A DNA stretch of 64,000 bases. It comes from Asanoa ferruginea. GTDB lineage: Bacteria > Actinomycetota > Actinomycetes > Mycobacteriales > Micromonosporaceae. Positions within the stretch are counted from its first letter, which is position 1; each line of letters starts with the position of its first letter. Location: assembly GCF_003387075.1 (NCBI RefSeq), contig NZ_QUMQ01000001.1:7502001-7566000 (forward strand). The letters are read 5' to 3'. Shown piece after piece: positions 17,950-26,313 of this stretch. The notes under the pieces are model-generated. The model worked only from the letters and a program-made list of their open reading frames with translations, searched no databases and was not told the DNA's origin. The position numbers and the translations under genes are program-made.

Positions 17950-19371
17950 TCAGCCGCAGCAGGTGCCGGCCTGGTCGGAGTTACCCGCTTCGGTGACCGA
18001 GATGAGGGTCAAGGGCGCGCGTAGCAGCCCGCCGTCGATCCCGGTCGCGAGGCCGCGCGCGGCAGGCTCGGTAGCCGGCGCGGCGCTGGTGTCGCAGCAG
18101 CTGCCGCCGGCGATGGTGTCGCTGTCGAGGACGGGGTTGCTGTTGCAGACGCCGGTTTCGGGCAGGTCGAGCTGGACGTCGCGGGCGGCCTCCCAGTCGC
18201 CGGCAAGCGCCGCGACAACCGAGCGAGCCTGTTCGTACCCGGTCGCCAGCAGGAACGTCGGTGCGCGTCCGTAGCTCTTGACGCCGATGGCGTAGAAGCC
18301 AGGTTCGGGCTGGGCGAGCTCGTCAGCGCCGTGCGGTGGGACCGTGCCACAGGAGTGTTCGTTCGGGTCGATCAGCGGCGCCAGCGCGCGGGTGGAGCCC
18401 AGGATCGGGTCGAGGTCCAGTCGCAGCTCGGAGACGAAGGTGTGGTCAGGGCGGAAGCCGGTCGCCGACACGATCCGATCTGCCGTGATGGTTGTGGCGC
18501 CGTGGGAGACGCGTACCCGGTCGTCCGTGGTTGTTTCGAGGTGTTCGACCGCGAAGCCGGTGACGAGTTCGATGGTGCCGTCCTCGACGTGGGCGCGAAG
18601 CCGCGATCCGAGCGCGCCGCGAGCAGGGAGGGCGTCGTCGGCCTCGCCGCCGTAGGTGCGGGCCGGGCTGGTCGATCGGATCGCCCACACCACGCTCGTT
18701 TCGGGCGTCTGGCCGGCGAGCTCCGCGAGGGAGAGCAGGGTGTTGGCGGCGGAGTGTCCGGCGCCGACGACCAGGGTGCGCTTGCCGGCGAACCGGTTGC
18801 GGTCGGCGCCCGCGACATCGGGCAGCGCGTGCTCCAGGAAGGCGACCGCCTCACCTTCGCCGTGCGCGGGGATCCCGGATGCGCCCAGGACGTTGGGGTT
18901 GGTCCATGTGCCGGATGCGTCGATCACGGCGCGGGCCAGCAGGTCGTCGCCGTTGGCGAGCCGGACGAGCAGCGGGGTTGTCGCACGGTTGGCGGTGCGG
19001 ACGCGGTCCATGCCCTGCCGGGTGACGGCGATGACGCGGGAGTCGTAGCGGACGTGCGGCTTGAGCGCGGGTAGGTCGGCCAGTGGGCGCAGGTAGTCGT
19101 CGGCGAGCTGCGCGCCGGTCGGCAGGACGTCGAGGTCGGGTTCGACCCAGCCGGCGTCGGCGAGCAGCCTGCGCGCGGCGGCGTCAACGTTGTAGCGCCA
19201 CGGCGAGAAGAGCCGGACATGGCCCCACTGACGGACAGCAGCGGCAGGCGCGTCGCCGGCCTCCAGGACGACGAACGGGATCTCGCGCTCGGCCAGGTGT
19301 GCGGCGGCGGCCAGGCCGACCGGGCCGCCGCCGATGACCACGACGGGCAGGTCGTGGAGTGACGTACTCAC
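17950..19371 (-). CDS. FAD/NAD(P)-binding oxidoreductase with Cys-rich C-terminus (ArsO-like)
   Basis: The 473-residue flavoprotein has two dinucleotide folds: GGGPVGLAAA at residues 14-23 (FAD) and VGAGHSAAN near 210 (NAD(P)H), plus the ATGF motif near 318 typical of flavin monooxygenase-like oxidoreductases. The last 75 residues are unusual: they contain VCN, GGSCCDTS and a terminal GTCCG, five or more cysteines in a flexible tail. Cys pairs suggest thiolate binding of As(III) or another soft metal (inference). GTG start with AAGGAG 6 nt upstream. Middle gene of the ArsR-acetyltransferase-FAD-MFS operon. Homologues are known from ars operons as ArsO-like; the reaction is not firmly known. 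Confidence 0.83.
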   Translation of the reverse strand: MSTSLHDLPVVVIGGGPVGLAAAAHLAEREIPFVVLEAGDAPAAAVRQWGHVRLFSPWRYNVDAAARRLLADAGWVEPDLDVLPTGAQLADDYLRPLADLPALKPHVRYDSRVIAVTRQGMDRVRTANRATTPLLVRLANGDDLLARAVIDASGTWTNPNVLGASGIPAHGEGEAVAFLEHALPDVAGADRNRFAGKRTLVVGAGHSAANTLLSLAELAGQTPETSVVWAIRSTSPARTYGGEADDALPARGALGSRLRAHVEDGTIELVTGFAVEHLETTTDDRVRVSHGATTITADRIVSATGFRPDHTFVSELRLDLDPILGSTRALAPLIDPNEHSCGTVPPHGADELAQPEPGFYAIGVKSYGRAPTFLLATGYEQARSVVAALAGDWEAARDVQLDLPETGVCNSNPVLDSDTIAGGSCCDTSAAPATEPAARGLATGIDGGLLRAPLTLISVTEAGNSDQAGTCCG

Positions 19372-19440
19372 GATGGCTCCTTGTCTAGAAATCGTTCGAA
19401 TCAGCTGGGTGGAGTCCGGCTCGGGCGGGGTTCGCGATGG

Positions 19441-19929
19441 TCAGGTGACGGTGGGGCTGCGGCGTTCGAGCAGGATGACGTCGCGCCATCGGTCGTGGTG
19501 CCGGCCGACTCGCTCGCGGGTACCGATCGTCCGGAAGCCGGCCCGTTGGTGCAGGGCGAGACTGGCAGTGTTCTCCTCGAAGATGCCGGACTGGATCGTC
19601 CAGATGCCGGCGGCTTCCGTGGAGGCGATCAACGCCATCAGCAGGGCCTTGGCGACGCCCTTGCCTTGCGCGTTTGGGTCGACGTAGACCGAGTGTTCGA
19701 CGACACCGGCGTAGACGGGTCGCGCCGAAACCGCGGACACCGCGACCCATCCGACGATCGTGCCATCGTCGCTGACGGCGAGGTGCCGGTGCGCGGGCAG
19801 CCTGGCTGCGTCGAAGGCCTCCCACGTCGGCGCGGTCACCTCGAAGCTGGCGTTGCCGGTGTCGAGGCCGGCCTGGTAGATGCGCAGCACCGCGTCGGCG
19901 TCAACGTCCTTCATCGGGCGGATCAGCAT
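19441..19929 (-). CDS. GNAT acetyltransferase, PAT/ArsN-like
   Basis: 162 residues with a phosphinothricin-acetyltransferase-type GNAT fold: a TGNASFE segment near residue 25, VEHSVYVDPNAQGKGV (acetyl-CoA pyrophosphate loop, Q/RxxGxG type), FEENTASLALHQRAGF near 130 and a WRDVILLERR end. ArsN enzymes of this type acetylate arsinothricin or methylarsenite-related antibiotics; others acetylate phosphinothricin or methionine sulfoximine. The ars-like operon favours ArsN. I start at the ATG at 19929, with GGAGG 6 nt upstream inside the end of the ArsR gene; a GTG two codons earlier is possible. It overlaps the ArsR stop. Confidence 0.82.
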   Translation of the reverse strand: MLIRPMKDVDADAVLRIYQAGLDTGNASFEVTAPTWEAFDAARLPAHRHLAVSDDGTIVGWVAVSAVSARPVYAGVVEHSVYVDPNAQGKGVAKALLMALIASTEAAGIWTIQSGIFEENTASLALHQRAGFRTIGTRERVGRHHDRWRDVILLERRSPTVT

Positions 19930-20237
19930 TCGCACCCTCCGGTCGGAGTCGGTGCGGGGCGGCCCATGACGACGTCGGCCGCCGACGGGAAGCAGTCCAC
20001 GCAGGTCTGGTTGATGCGGTAGTGGCGGGCGTTGCCGACCGGCTCGACCCGCACGAAGCCGACCTCAGTGAGGACCTTGAGGTGCTGCGAGACCGTCGAC
20101 TGGGCGAACCCGACCGCGGCGACGATCTCCCCGACCGGCATCGGACGCGCCTGGCGGGCCAGGTATTCCACGATCTGCACCCGGGTGGGGTCCGCGAGAG
20201 CGCGGAACCACGCTAACACGCATGGTCGGCCAACCAT
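19923..20237 (-). CDS. ArsR/SmtB-family repressor
   Basis: A winged-helix repressor with FRALADPTRVQIVEYL followed by the recognition helix FAQSTVSQHLKVL and wing VEPVGNARHYRI. The C-terminus has CVDC (C79, C82) and a terminal CEC (C102, C104), so metalloid sensing by C-terminal thiols is plausible. It is the first gene of the operon and presumably represses it until As(III) or a similar ligand binds. Start choice is open: the ATG at 20237 or the GTG at 20219. An inverted repeat covers 20221-20238, which would be an operator if the GTG is used. The long upstream open frame is not credible. Confidence 0.8.
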   Translation of the reverse strand: MVGRPCVLAWFRALADPTRVQIVEYLARQARPMPVGEIVAAVGFAQSTVSQHLKVLTEVGFVRVEPVGNARHYRINQTCVDCFPSAADVVMGRPAPTPTGGCEC

Positions 20238-20238
20238 G
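20221..20238. promoter_or_regulatory. inverted repeat at ArsR start, possible operator
   Basis: CATGGTCGGCCAACCATG is an 18-bp near-perfect palindrome (two central mismatches). It overlaps the upstream start candidate of the ArsR gene and lies directly before the GTG candidate. ArsR proteins often bind 12-2-12-like palindromes at their own promoter. This is an inference from position. Confidence 0.4.
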
Positions 20239-20378
20239 GATCCGGCCGAGGGGACAGCGGAGACCGCCGCCGGAGAGCCCAGCCCGAATTGCAACGCAGC
20301 GGGAGCGATCCACAAGATCGGAGCCAACCTAGATGCCAGGTGCAAGTGATGACACACGCCGAGTAACGATCCTCAACG

Positions 20379-21773
20379 TCAACTGGGTCGATTCCCTCGG
20401 CGACCGTTTCGTCTGATCGGCGGCATCCTGGGCTCGGGGCACGGGGCTTCGCCGTCGGCCCAGGGCACGGGTACCGCGTTGCCTTCCCACCCAGTCTGTT
20501 GTACGAGGCTCACCGTCGAGCCTCGATAGCCGATGGAGTGGAGGATGAGGAGTGTGACGTAGTGGCGCGAGAGAAGCCAAGCATCCTGCACCAGGCCATC
20601 GTGGCGGTAGATCTGGTCCTCTGGCGTCTGGGGATGGATTAGGCGATTGCGTACGCGGGTCGTGGCGGTCGGTCCGTCAAGGCTTTCAGGGCGCGCGAAG
20701 TTCGCTAGCGCGGGCAATATGACCGAGTCGATGTCAGTGGGGATGCGTGCTTCCTGGAGGAGGAATCGCAGCCGGTCTTCGGCATATCGGTTGCTGTAGT
20801 CGTCTCGTGACCAGCGCTGGCCGGACACGAGGTTGGCCCACGCGAGGTGTTCGAGCGCCGGTGCCGCGGCCAAAATCCGTTGCTCTACAAAGCCGGACTC
20901 GACGGCTTGAATGGCCATACACATCTGGAATCGGGCGAAACCCGGTCGCCGCTGATCTCTGAACGCCGGTAACGCCTTGCGGGTCAGTTCGGTCAGGTCC
21001 TCCGGGCGTCCCTTGAAGAGCCACGCTGATGGGATCCGTTTTGCTGGATCGCAGATGGGAGAGGTCCACATCTCCCATACGACGTCACCGATGGCGTCGT
21101 ACCCGACCGGCAATACAGGGGCGACCCATCTGCCAAACGCGAACGAGAAAGTAACCCGCAGGCAGTCCAACAGTTGCTCGACCGACTCGACGTCAAAGTC
21201 ACCGTCGTCCGCCCTGCGGATCTCCATGACGTGCGTGATCAGGTAAAGGTGCGTTGTATGTGCCTCCGCCATGGCTTCGGCGTAGTCGGGGCGAACGTCC
21301 ATCGTAAGGATCCACCCGTCGACTTCTGTCTTCCAGCGTCCGAGCCACCAGCGCCTCCCATCGGCGTCCGATGTGGTCAAACCGATCGGTCCAGAGATCT
21401 TGGGCAGATTCATCCAGTGAGCTATCACTCGCCGCAGGCGTGCATCCGGCAGCGAAAACCTCGCCATGTTGATCCAGCCCTCGCTGAGGTTGCGTCGGTG
21501 GGCCTCAACCGTCCAATCGCCCCCGCGCCTTTGCACCATCAGCGACGCTGGCCTCGGATCGACGCGGCCGTCGCTCCCCTCGGGTCGGATGTGCCATCGC
21601 AGGCCATTGTTGGGTCGACAGCTCAGCTCAATCCGGCCAACCCGGGGGCCTGGGGCGACGCCGACGATCGGTCCCTCGTACAAGGCAATTGAGCTACCGG
21701 GCTCGTTGAACGGGTACACCGGTCGCATCGGCTCCCGGTCCTCAGGTTGGTTCATCGGGCCGATCTCGGGCAT
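20379..21773 (-). CDS. HEPN-motif protein, ApeA-like, putative abortive-infection RNase
   Basis: 464 residues. The N-terminal 240 residues look like a beta-rich domain with repeated W/R-rich strands. The C-terminal part is helical and contains TTRVRNRLIHPQ: R375-N-R-L-I-H380, the RNxxxH-type active-site motif of HEPN ribonucleases, in the position it takes in ApeA-like proteins (beta N-terminal domain plus C-terminal HEPN). Such proteins degrade RNA during phage infection. The family match is from motif and architecture only. It is divergent from a broken nuclease module, which supports a defence context. ATG at 21773 with AAAGGA upstream. Alternative: an unrelated MauJ-like or uncharacterised protein. 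Confidence 0.6.
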   Translation of the reverse strand: MPEIGPMNQPEDREPMRPVYPFNEPGSSIALYEGPIVGVAPGPRVGRIELSCRPNNGLRWHIRPEGSDGRVDPRPASLMVQRRGGDWTVEAHRRNLSEGWINMARFSLPDARLRRVIAHWMNLPKISGPIGLTTSDADGRRWWLGRWKTEVDGWILTMDVRPDYAEAMAEAHTTHLYLITHVMEIRRADDGDFDVESVEQLLDCLRVTFSFAFGRWVAPVLPVGYDAIGDVVWEMWTSPICDPAKRIPSAWLFKGRPEDLTELTRKALPAFRDQRRPGFARFQMCMAIQAVESGFVEQRILAAAPALEHLAWANLVSGQRWSRDDYSNRYAEDRLRFLLQEARIPTDIDSVILPALANFARPESLDGPTATTRVRNRLIHPQTPEDQIYRHDGLVQDAWLLSRHYVTLLILHSIGYRGSTVSLVQQTGWEGNAVPVPWADGEAPCPEPRMPPIRRNGRRGNRPS

Positions 21774-22082
21774 GGCAGCCGTCCTTTTCAGAGGTCATAG
21801 CCGCCGGGTGGGCAGCCGTCCAGACTACCCGCACACGCGGCCGCGATATTGCAGGGTGACGGCGTGTCGCCACCGCGACCGGAGACTGACGCGTCGAGAT
21901 ACGCTCACGGACTGTGCAGGTGGAGCGCGATAGCGACCAGCAGGATCCGCGACGTGTTCGGTGGATTGTTCGTAGAGTCGCGCGACAGCCGGTCGGCGGA
22001 TGCGTCTGCGTGGGGTGGGGCGCAGAAGTGTCAGGACTCTCCGTTAGCGTGGCTTCGCGGAAAAGTCTGAAGGCAGGGTGAC
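21774..22082. other. divergent intergenic region
   Basis: About 309 bases between the HEPN-type gene and the nuclease pseudogene; it must hold both promoters. No clear -35/-10 pair or repeat stands out. Confidence 0.4.
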
Positions 22083-23495
22083 GTGGCAACGGACGACGAC
22101 GAGGTTGATCCCGCCATGGGTATGGTCAATCCGCGCCTCAGTGACGTCTTCGGCCTGGTCATCCGGCAGGACGAAGTGGACTTCGTCGTCCCTCACCTGC
22201 GCGAGGATCTGCCTCTCTACATAGACCCGTTCCTGCTCTGGAAGTCCGAGGACCCGCAGTACAGACAGCTTCACGCCAACCTGCTCGGCTTCGTCGAGGA
22301 GATCCGCCGGCACGCTGTCGGCGGGCAGGCCACCCGGGCGGCCGTGCTCCTGTCGGAGGTCAGCGAGCCGGTCGAGCTTGGCCTGGGCTACGCCGCCGAC
22401 ACCAAGCGGGGATCGGCACTGGGTCCGGGCACCATCGAAGGCATCATCCGCACGTTCCAGCAGGTCCCCCAGCTGCAGAGCGCCGGCCTGGACCACCTGG
22501 AGATCCTCGCGCTGCTCGTCCCCGGCATCGCCGAGGACCGCATCAGCGACCTGACCGCCTCGGTCATCAAACGCTGGCTGGCCGAGTTCACCGAGCGCCA
22601 CTGCCAGCAGTGGGGCATCCCCACGAAGCGCCGCCGGCTGGTCGGCTAGGACCCGGCTGCGCTCGACTGGCGGCCGTTCGACGCGCAGCTTCCGTACAAT
22701 CCGTCCGACGGCTCGCCAGTCATACTCGCACCGCTGAATCTGCTGCGCAGACTCCCGTGGATCAACTACGGCGACTACTACCGCACCGCCTATGCGCCGC
22801 TCGTGCTGCCGCCCGGACGCGCGGGCCGAGCCGTCGCCAAGCAGGAAGTGCTCGCCTACAACCGGGCCCACTTCGACACCGTTCGCGGCTACGTCGCCGA
22901 GCGGGAGGCCGCCGCCGAAGTCTGCGCCCCCGACCCGCTGTTCACCCCGCTGCGACTCGCGACCATCACCAAGAAGGTCAAGGAGACCAAGGCGCTGCCG
23001 ACCGGCCGGGCCAACGGCGCGGACAAGAAGTTCGAGGATCTCGCGTTCGACGTCCTGTCCTCCGCGCTGTACCCCGAGCTTGATCTTGCCGGCCAGCAAG
23101 ATCGCACCATCAGCGGCGCTCACATCCGCGACGTCATCTTCCACAACGACGGCAAGACGCCGTTCTTAACCGACCTGCGCGACCTGTACGGCGCTCGGCA
23201 GCTCGTCTTCGAACTCAAGAACGTCGCCTCGCTCGATACCGAACACGTCAACCAGCTCTACCGCTACCTCGACGACGAGGACATGGGCCGCCTCGGCATC
23301 CTTGTTGCGCGCAACCCACCCAAGAGCAGCGTCCAGCGCAACATCGTCGACCTGCACTCGTCCAAACGCCAAGTCATCCTGTGCCTGGACGACTCCGATC
23401 TCGACCTCATGGTCGCTCTGCTCGAGTCCGGGCGGCGCCCCATCGAGGCCCTACGCAAGAAGTACGTCGAGTTCACACGCCTGCTCCCGAAATAG
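22083..23495 (+). pseudogene. PD-(D/E)XK-nuclease-like protein interrupted by one in-frame TAG
   Basis: A single frame runs from the GTG at 22083 to the TAG at 23493-23495 (about 470 codons) and is broken only by TAG at 22647-22649. Text on both sides of the stop reads as one protein (KRRRLVG-stop-DPAALDWRPFD). The C-terminal third has the nuclease-like pattern: an Asp in IRDVIFHND, then LVFELKN (the ExK motif, about residue 380) and a following LYRYLDDEDMGRLGILVA strand-helix. The stop could come from a TAC-to-TAG change giving a Tyr. It is followed after 8 nt by a small partner gene, itself frameshifted. The family was not recognised; a defence or mobile-DNA role is inferred. Confidence 0.68.
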
Positions 23496-23503
23496 GAGAC
23501 CGC

Positions 23504-23904
23504 ATGCCCCGCCGTACCCAGACGAACGACGCCTCCTCGCCGTCGCCGACCGAAGAGCAGGCGCGACGTACGACCGGCTCGTCCCGATGCTGGAGGCCGC
23601 TCACCGCGAGATGACGGAGCTGTCCAAGAAGAAGCAGGACGGCGTTGTCAACACCCTCAAGATCAAGATGCTCAACCGGCTCCTCGGCGAGCTCAGCATG
23701 GTCATCGAAAAGGACCCCAGCCATGCCTTCGTCGACATGCTCGACGAGGAGACCCTGCCACAGAACAGCGACGCGGTCCTCATCCTCAGCCAGTGGCAGG
23801 CCGCGCTCAAGCAGTACAGGGCCCGCCACTACGGGTTCGACTCGGAAGGGAGCGGGCAACGGTGGTTCACCGTGGAGAACCCTGGCGAGCGCTACCGCTC
23901 ATAA
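23504..23904 (+). pseudogene. small partner of the nuclease-like gene, frameshifted
   Basis: The ATG at 23504 has GGAG overlapping the upstream stop and opens a frame (MPRRTQTNDASSPSPTEEQ). Near 23558 the sense continues in another frame (ATYDRLVPMLEAAHREMTELSKKK and onward to TAA-free end at 23902-23904), implying a 1-nt deletion. Alternatively translation could start at the in-frame ATG at 23587 and give a 105-residue helical protein. The intact version would be about 133 residues, helical and charged. It is clearly paired with the nuclease-like gene. No family was recognised. Confidence 0.6.
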
Positions 23905-24708
23905 GCCGATCTGTCGGCGCGCCAACCAGGCGGCCCGGCTCGCCTCGACCTTGAGGCAGTTCACATTTCGGCAAATCGACGCGGATCCTCGATCGCCAAG
24001 ACCCCTCACCAGCATGGCCGGATCGCGATGGCAGGACGAGCAAGTTCGCTATTCCCGATCCACCGCAGCCCGAACCGCCTACGAAGGATCTGCGGCCCAA
24101 CGCGACCCCGCGCGATCTCGCAGCGAACGCACTACAACCGCCGATTTCGCACAGGTGTGACGGTCACGAACTGGCCCGGAGCTGCTGGAATGCGGTTCGG
24201 ATGCCGCCACATTGGGTCCACAAATGGCATCTTCCTTCCGGGGCGACCCCGGACCCCACAGTGCGGGAATCGCTGCCCACGAGGAACGCGCTAGGTCGAA
24301 ACCAGGGCGATCTTCGTTTAAGGTCTGTTCTTCCGCCATGCCCCAAGCGATGTTTCGCGGGTTGTGGACGTCGTTGTCGCGCGGGTCGGTCATGCGGCCG
24401 TTTCAACGATGCGGCTCCGTGACCGGGTTCGGGTTTCCGTCGCGGATGGCGCGGGCAGGTAGTGGTGATAGCGGCTGAACGCTTCCGCGCGTGCTGGTGG
24501 CCTGGCTTCGCGTAAGGCGCTGCCGAACTCGCTGTCGGTGAGGCTGTCGAAGGCTGGAACTCGGCGAGGAACGCCTCCGTGGAGCGCTCCCGTCTTAGGA
24601 AAATGGCAGCCTGGTCCGGAATGAGCTCGTCACCTGGCACAGCCGTCCGCCTCCTGTCCGGCCCGGGCATTCAAGAGGTGTCAGCACTGTCGAGGAGAGG
24701 AACCGCTA
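23905..24708. other. intergenic region with decayed coding fragments
   Basis: About 800 bases with no intact gene. On the minus strand around 24400-24600 fragments such as EAFLAEFQPFDSLTDSEFGSALREARP are readable only by switching frames, so a decayed gene is likely. No repeats or mobile-element ends were seen. Confidence 0.45.
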
Positions 24709-24897
24709 ATGCTCGCCACCGTAGTGGGTCGTTGGGCCGTCGTGGCGGTCGCATTGCCGCTGGCCGCCGCCGGGGTTCGGAAGGTCAGCCAGGTTTTGGA
24801 AGCCCGTCGTGGGGGCCCCAGCGGGATGACCAGAAGCATGCAGCAGTTCGCCGATCTGCTCGGCATGGGGCGCCGTAAGCGGCGTCGCTTCTTCTAG
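24709..24897 (+). CDS. small hypothetical protein with one hydrophobic segment
   Basis: 62 residues: an N-terminal hydrophobic helix (about residues 4-22, VVGRWAVVAVALPLAAAG) followed by a basic tail ending in RRKRRRFF. A GAGGAGAGG stretch lies 8 nt before the ATG. The composition and ribosome site make it likely to be real. It resembles small basic membrane-tethered proteins of actinobacteria; function unknown. It converges on tal, with about 270 nt between them that hold no convincing gene. Confidence 0.55.
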   Translation: MLATVVGRWAVVAVALPLAAAGVRKVSQVLEARRGGPSGMTRSMQQFADLLGMGRRKRRRFF

Positions 24898-25166
24898 ACC
24901 TGGCGCCGGCTAGTCCGCGTCCTGAGAACCTCGGCGACCAGCAGGATGCCGCCGCCCCTCCACGGATCAACGCCGACGCGATTCCCACTGGTGGACCCAC
25001 GATGGACCGCCGCCGCCGCCCGGCTCGAGCTCGTAGACGCCGCTGGGTGTCCTCGTCCAGCAACTCGCTGCCGTAGTCGACCCACAGCGAGCGTCCATCG
25101 AGGAACCTGCCGACACATGGCCGAACTCGACCCGGGACAAGAGCCTCAACATCTCAATGAGCTGGC

Positions 25167-26267
25167 TCAACTCTTATCCTCCAGCTCCGAGCGGACCGAT
25201 TCGGTGAGTTCGTCCCAGGAGTCGACGAACTTCTGGATGCCCTCGTCTTCGATGACTTTGAACACGTCGTCGAGGTCGACGCCGGCAGCGGAAACGGCAT
25301 CCATGACCTGAGCTGCCTTGTCGTAGGTCTTCTGAATGGGCGTGCCGAGGCCGCCGTGGTCGGCGTAGGCCTTCAGCGTCTTCTCCGGCATGGTGTTTAC
25401 CGTGTCCGGCGCGATGAGGCCGCTGACGTAGAGGGTGTCCGGGTATTCGGGGTTCTTTACTCCGGTCGAAGCCCACAGCGGCCGCTGGGGGTTCGCGCCA
25501 TGCGCCTTCAGCGTGCGCCACCGGTCGGAAGAGACGATCTCCTCGTAGGCCTGGTAGGCCAGCTGCGCGTTCGCGAGCGCGGCCTTGCCCCTCAGGGAAG
25601 GGTCGGCGCCGGCCTTGTCCAGGCGCTTGTCGATCTCGGTGTCCACGCGGGAGACGAAGAAGGACGCAACCGACTCGATCCCGCTCAGCGATCCGCCGTT
25701 GCGCACCCGCTGCTCCAACCCTGACAGGTAGGCGTCCATGACCGCCCGGTACCGCTCGGGGCTGAAGATCAGCGTGACGTTGACGCTGATGCCCTTGGCG
25801 ATTGACGTGGTGATCGCTGCCAGGCCTTCCTGTGTTGCTGGAATCTTGATGAACAGGTTGGGCCGGTCCACCAGCCACCACAGATGCGCCGCCTCCGCCG
25901 CTGTGGCGTCGGTGTCGCGCGCCACCCCGGGGGACACTTCCAGCGACACCCGGCCGTCGCGACCGGTGCGCTTCGCCACCGGGGACAGCAGGTCGCAGGC
26001 GTCGCGGACGTCGGCGGCGGTGATCGTCCGCAGCGCCTCCTCGACGCTGACCTTCCGGACGGCCATCGCGTGCACCTGGTCGTCGTAGGAGTCGGACCCG
26101 CTGATCGCGGCCGCGAAGATCGTCGGGTTCGTGGTGACGCCAACGACCGAGTATTCGTCGACCAGCGACTGCAGGTTGCCGCGGCGGATGCGGTCACGGG
26201 AGAGGTCGTCCAGCCAGACGGCCACCCCCGCCGTCGACAGCTCGGCCAGGTTCTCGTTCTGCGCCAT
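25167..26267 (-). CDS. tal: transaldolase
   Basis: Transfers dihydroxyacetone units between sugar phosphates in the non-oxidative pentose phosphate pathway. The 366-residue protein matches the longer actinobacterial Tal: [13 protein letters not shown] near residue 45, the Schiff-base lysine in LFIKIPAT (about residue 147), [24 protein letters not shown] and [11 protein letters not shown]. The ATG at 26267 has GGAAGG 7 nt upstream, so the much longer upstream open frame is not used. It is 46 nt downstream of tkt and probably cotranscribed. Confidence 0.95.
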   Translation of the reverse strand: MAQNENLAELSTAGVAVWLDDLSRDRIRRGNLQSLVDEYSVVGVTTNPTIFAAAISGSDSYDDQVHAMAVRKVSVEEALRTITAADVRDACDLLSPVAKRTGRDGRVSLEVSPGVARDTDATAAEAAHLWWLVDRPNLFIKIPATQEGLAAITTSIAKGISVNVTLIFSPERYRAVMDAYLSGLEQRVRNGGSLSGIESVASFFVSRVDTEIDKRLDKAGADPSLRGKAALANAQLAYQAYEEIVSSDRWRTLKAHGANPQRPLWASTGVKNPEYPDTLYVSGLIAPDTVNTMPEKTLKAYADHGGLGTPIQKTYDKAAQVMDAVSAAGVDLDDVFKVIEDEGIQKFVDSWDELTESVRSELEDKS

Positions 26268-26313
26268 GACAGTGCCTTCCGGATCGTGGGGTGCGGAGAT
26301 GAGCGATCGCGGG

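Noticed and set aside
22044-23144. Long open frame on the minus strand across the nuclease-like gene
   Set aside because: It mirrors the GC-rich codon pattern of the plus-strand gene, lacks any family motif and is rich in Gly/Gln/Val typical of antisense frames.
24898-25170. Small gene at the tal stop (TTG overlapping TGA)
   Set aside because: A start-stop overlap exists and fragments such as RFLDGRSLWVDYGSELLDED read in another frame, but no intact frame, family or ribosome site supports a gene.
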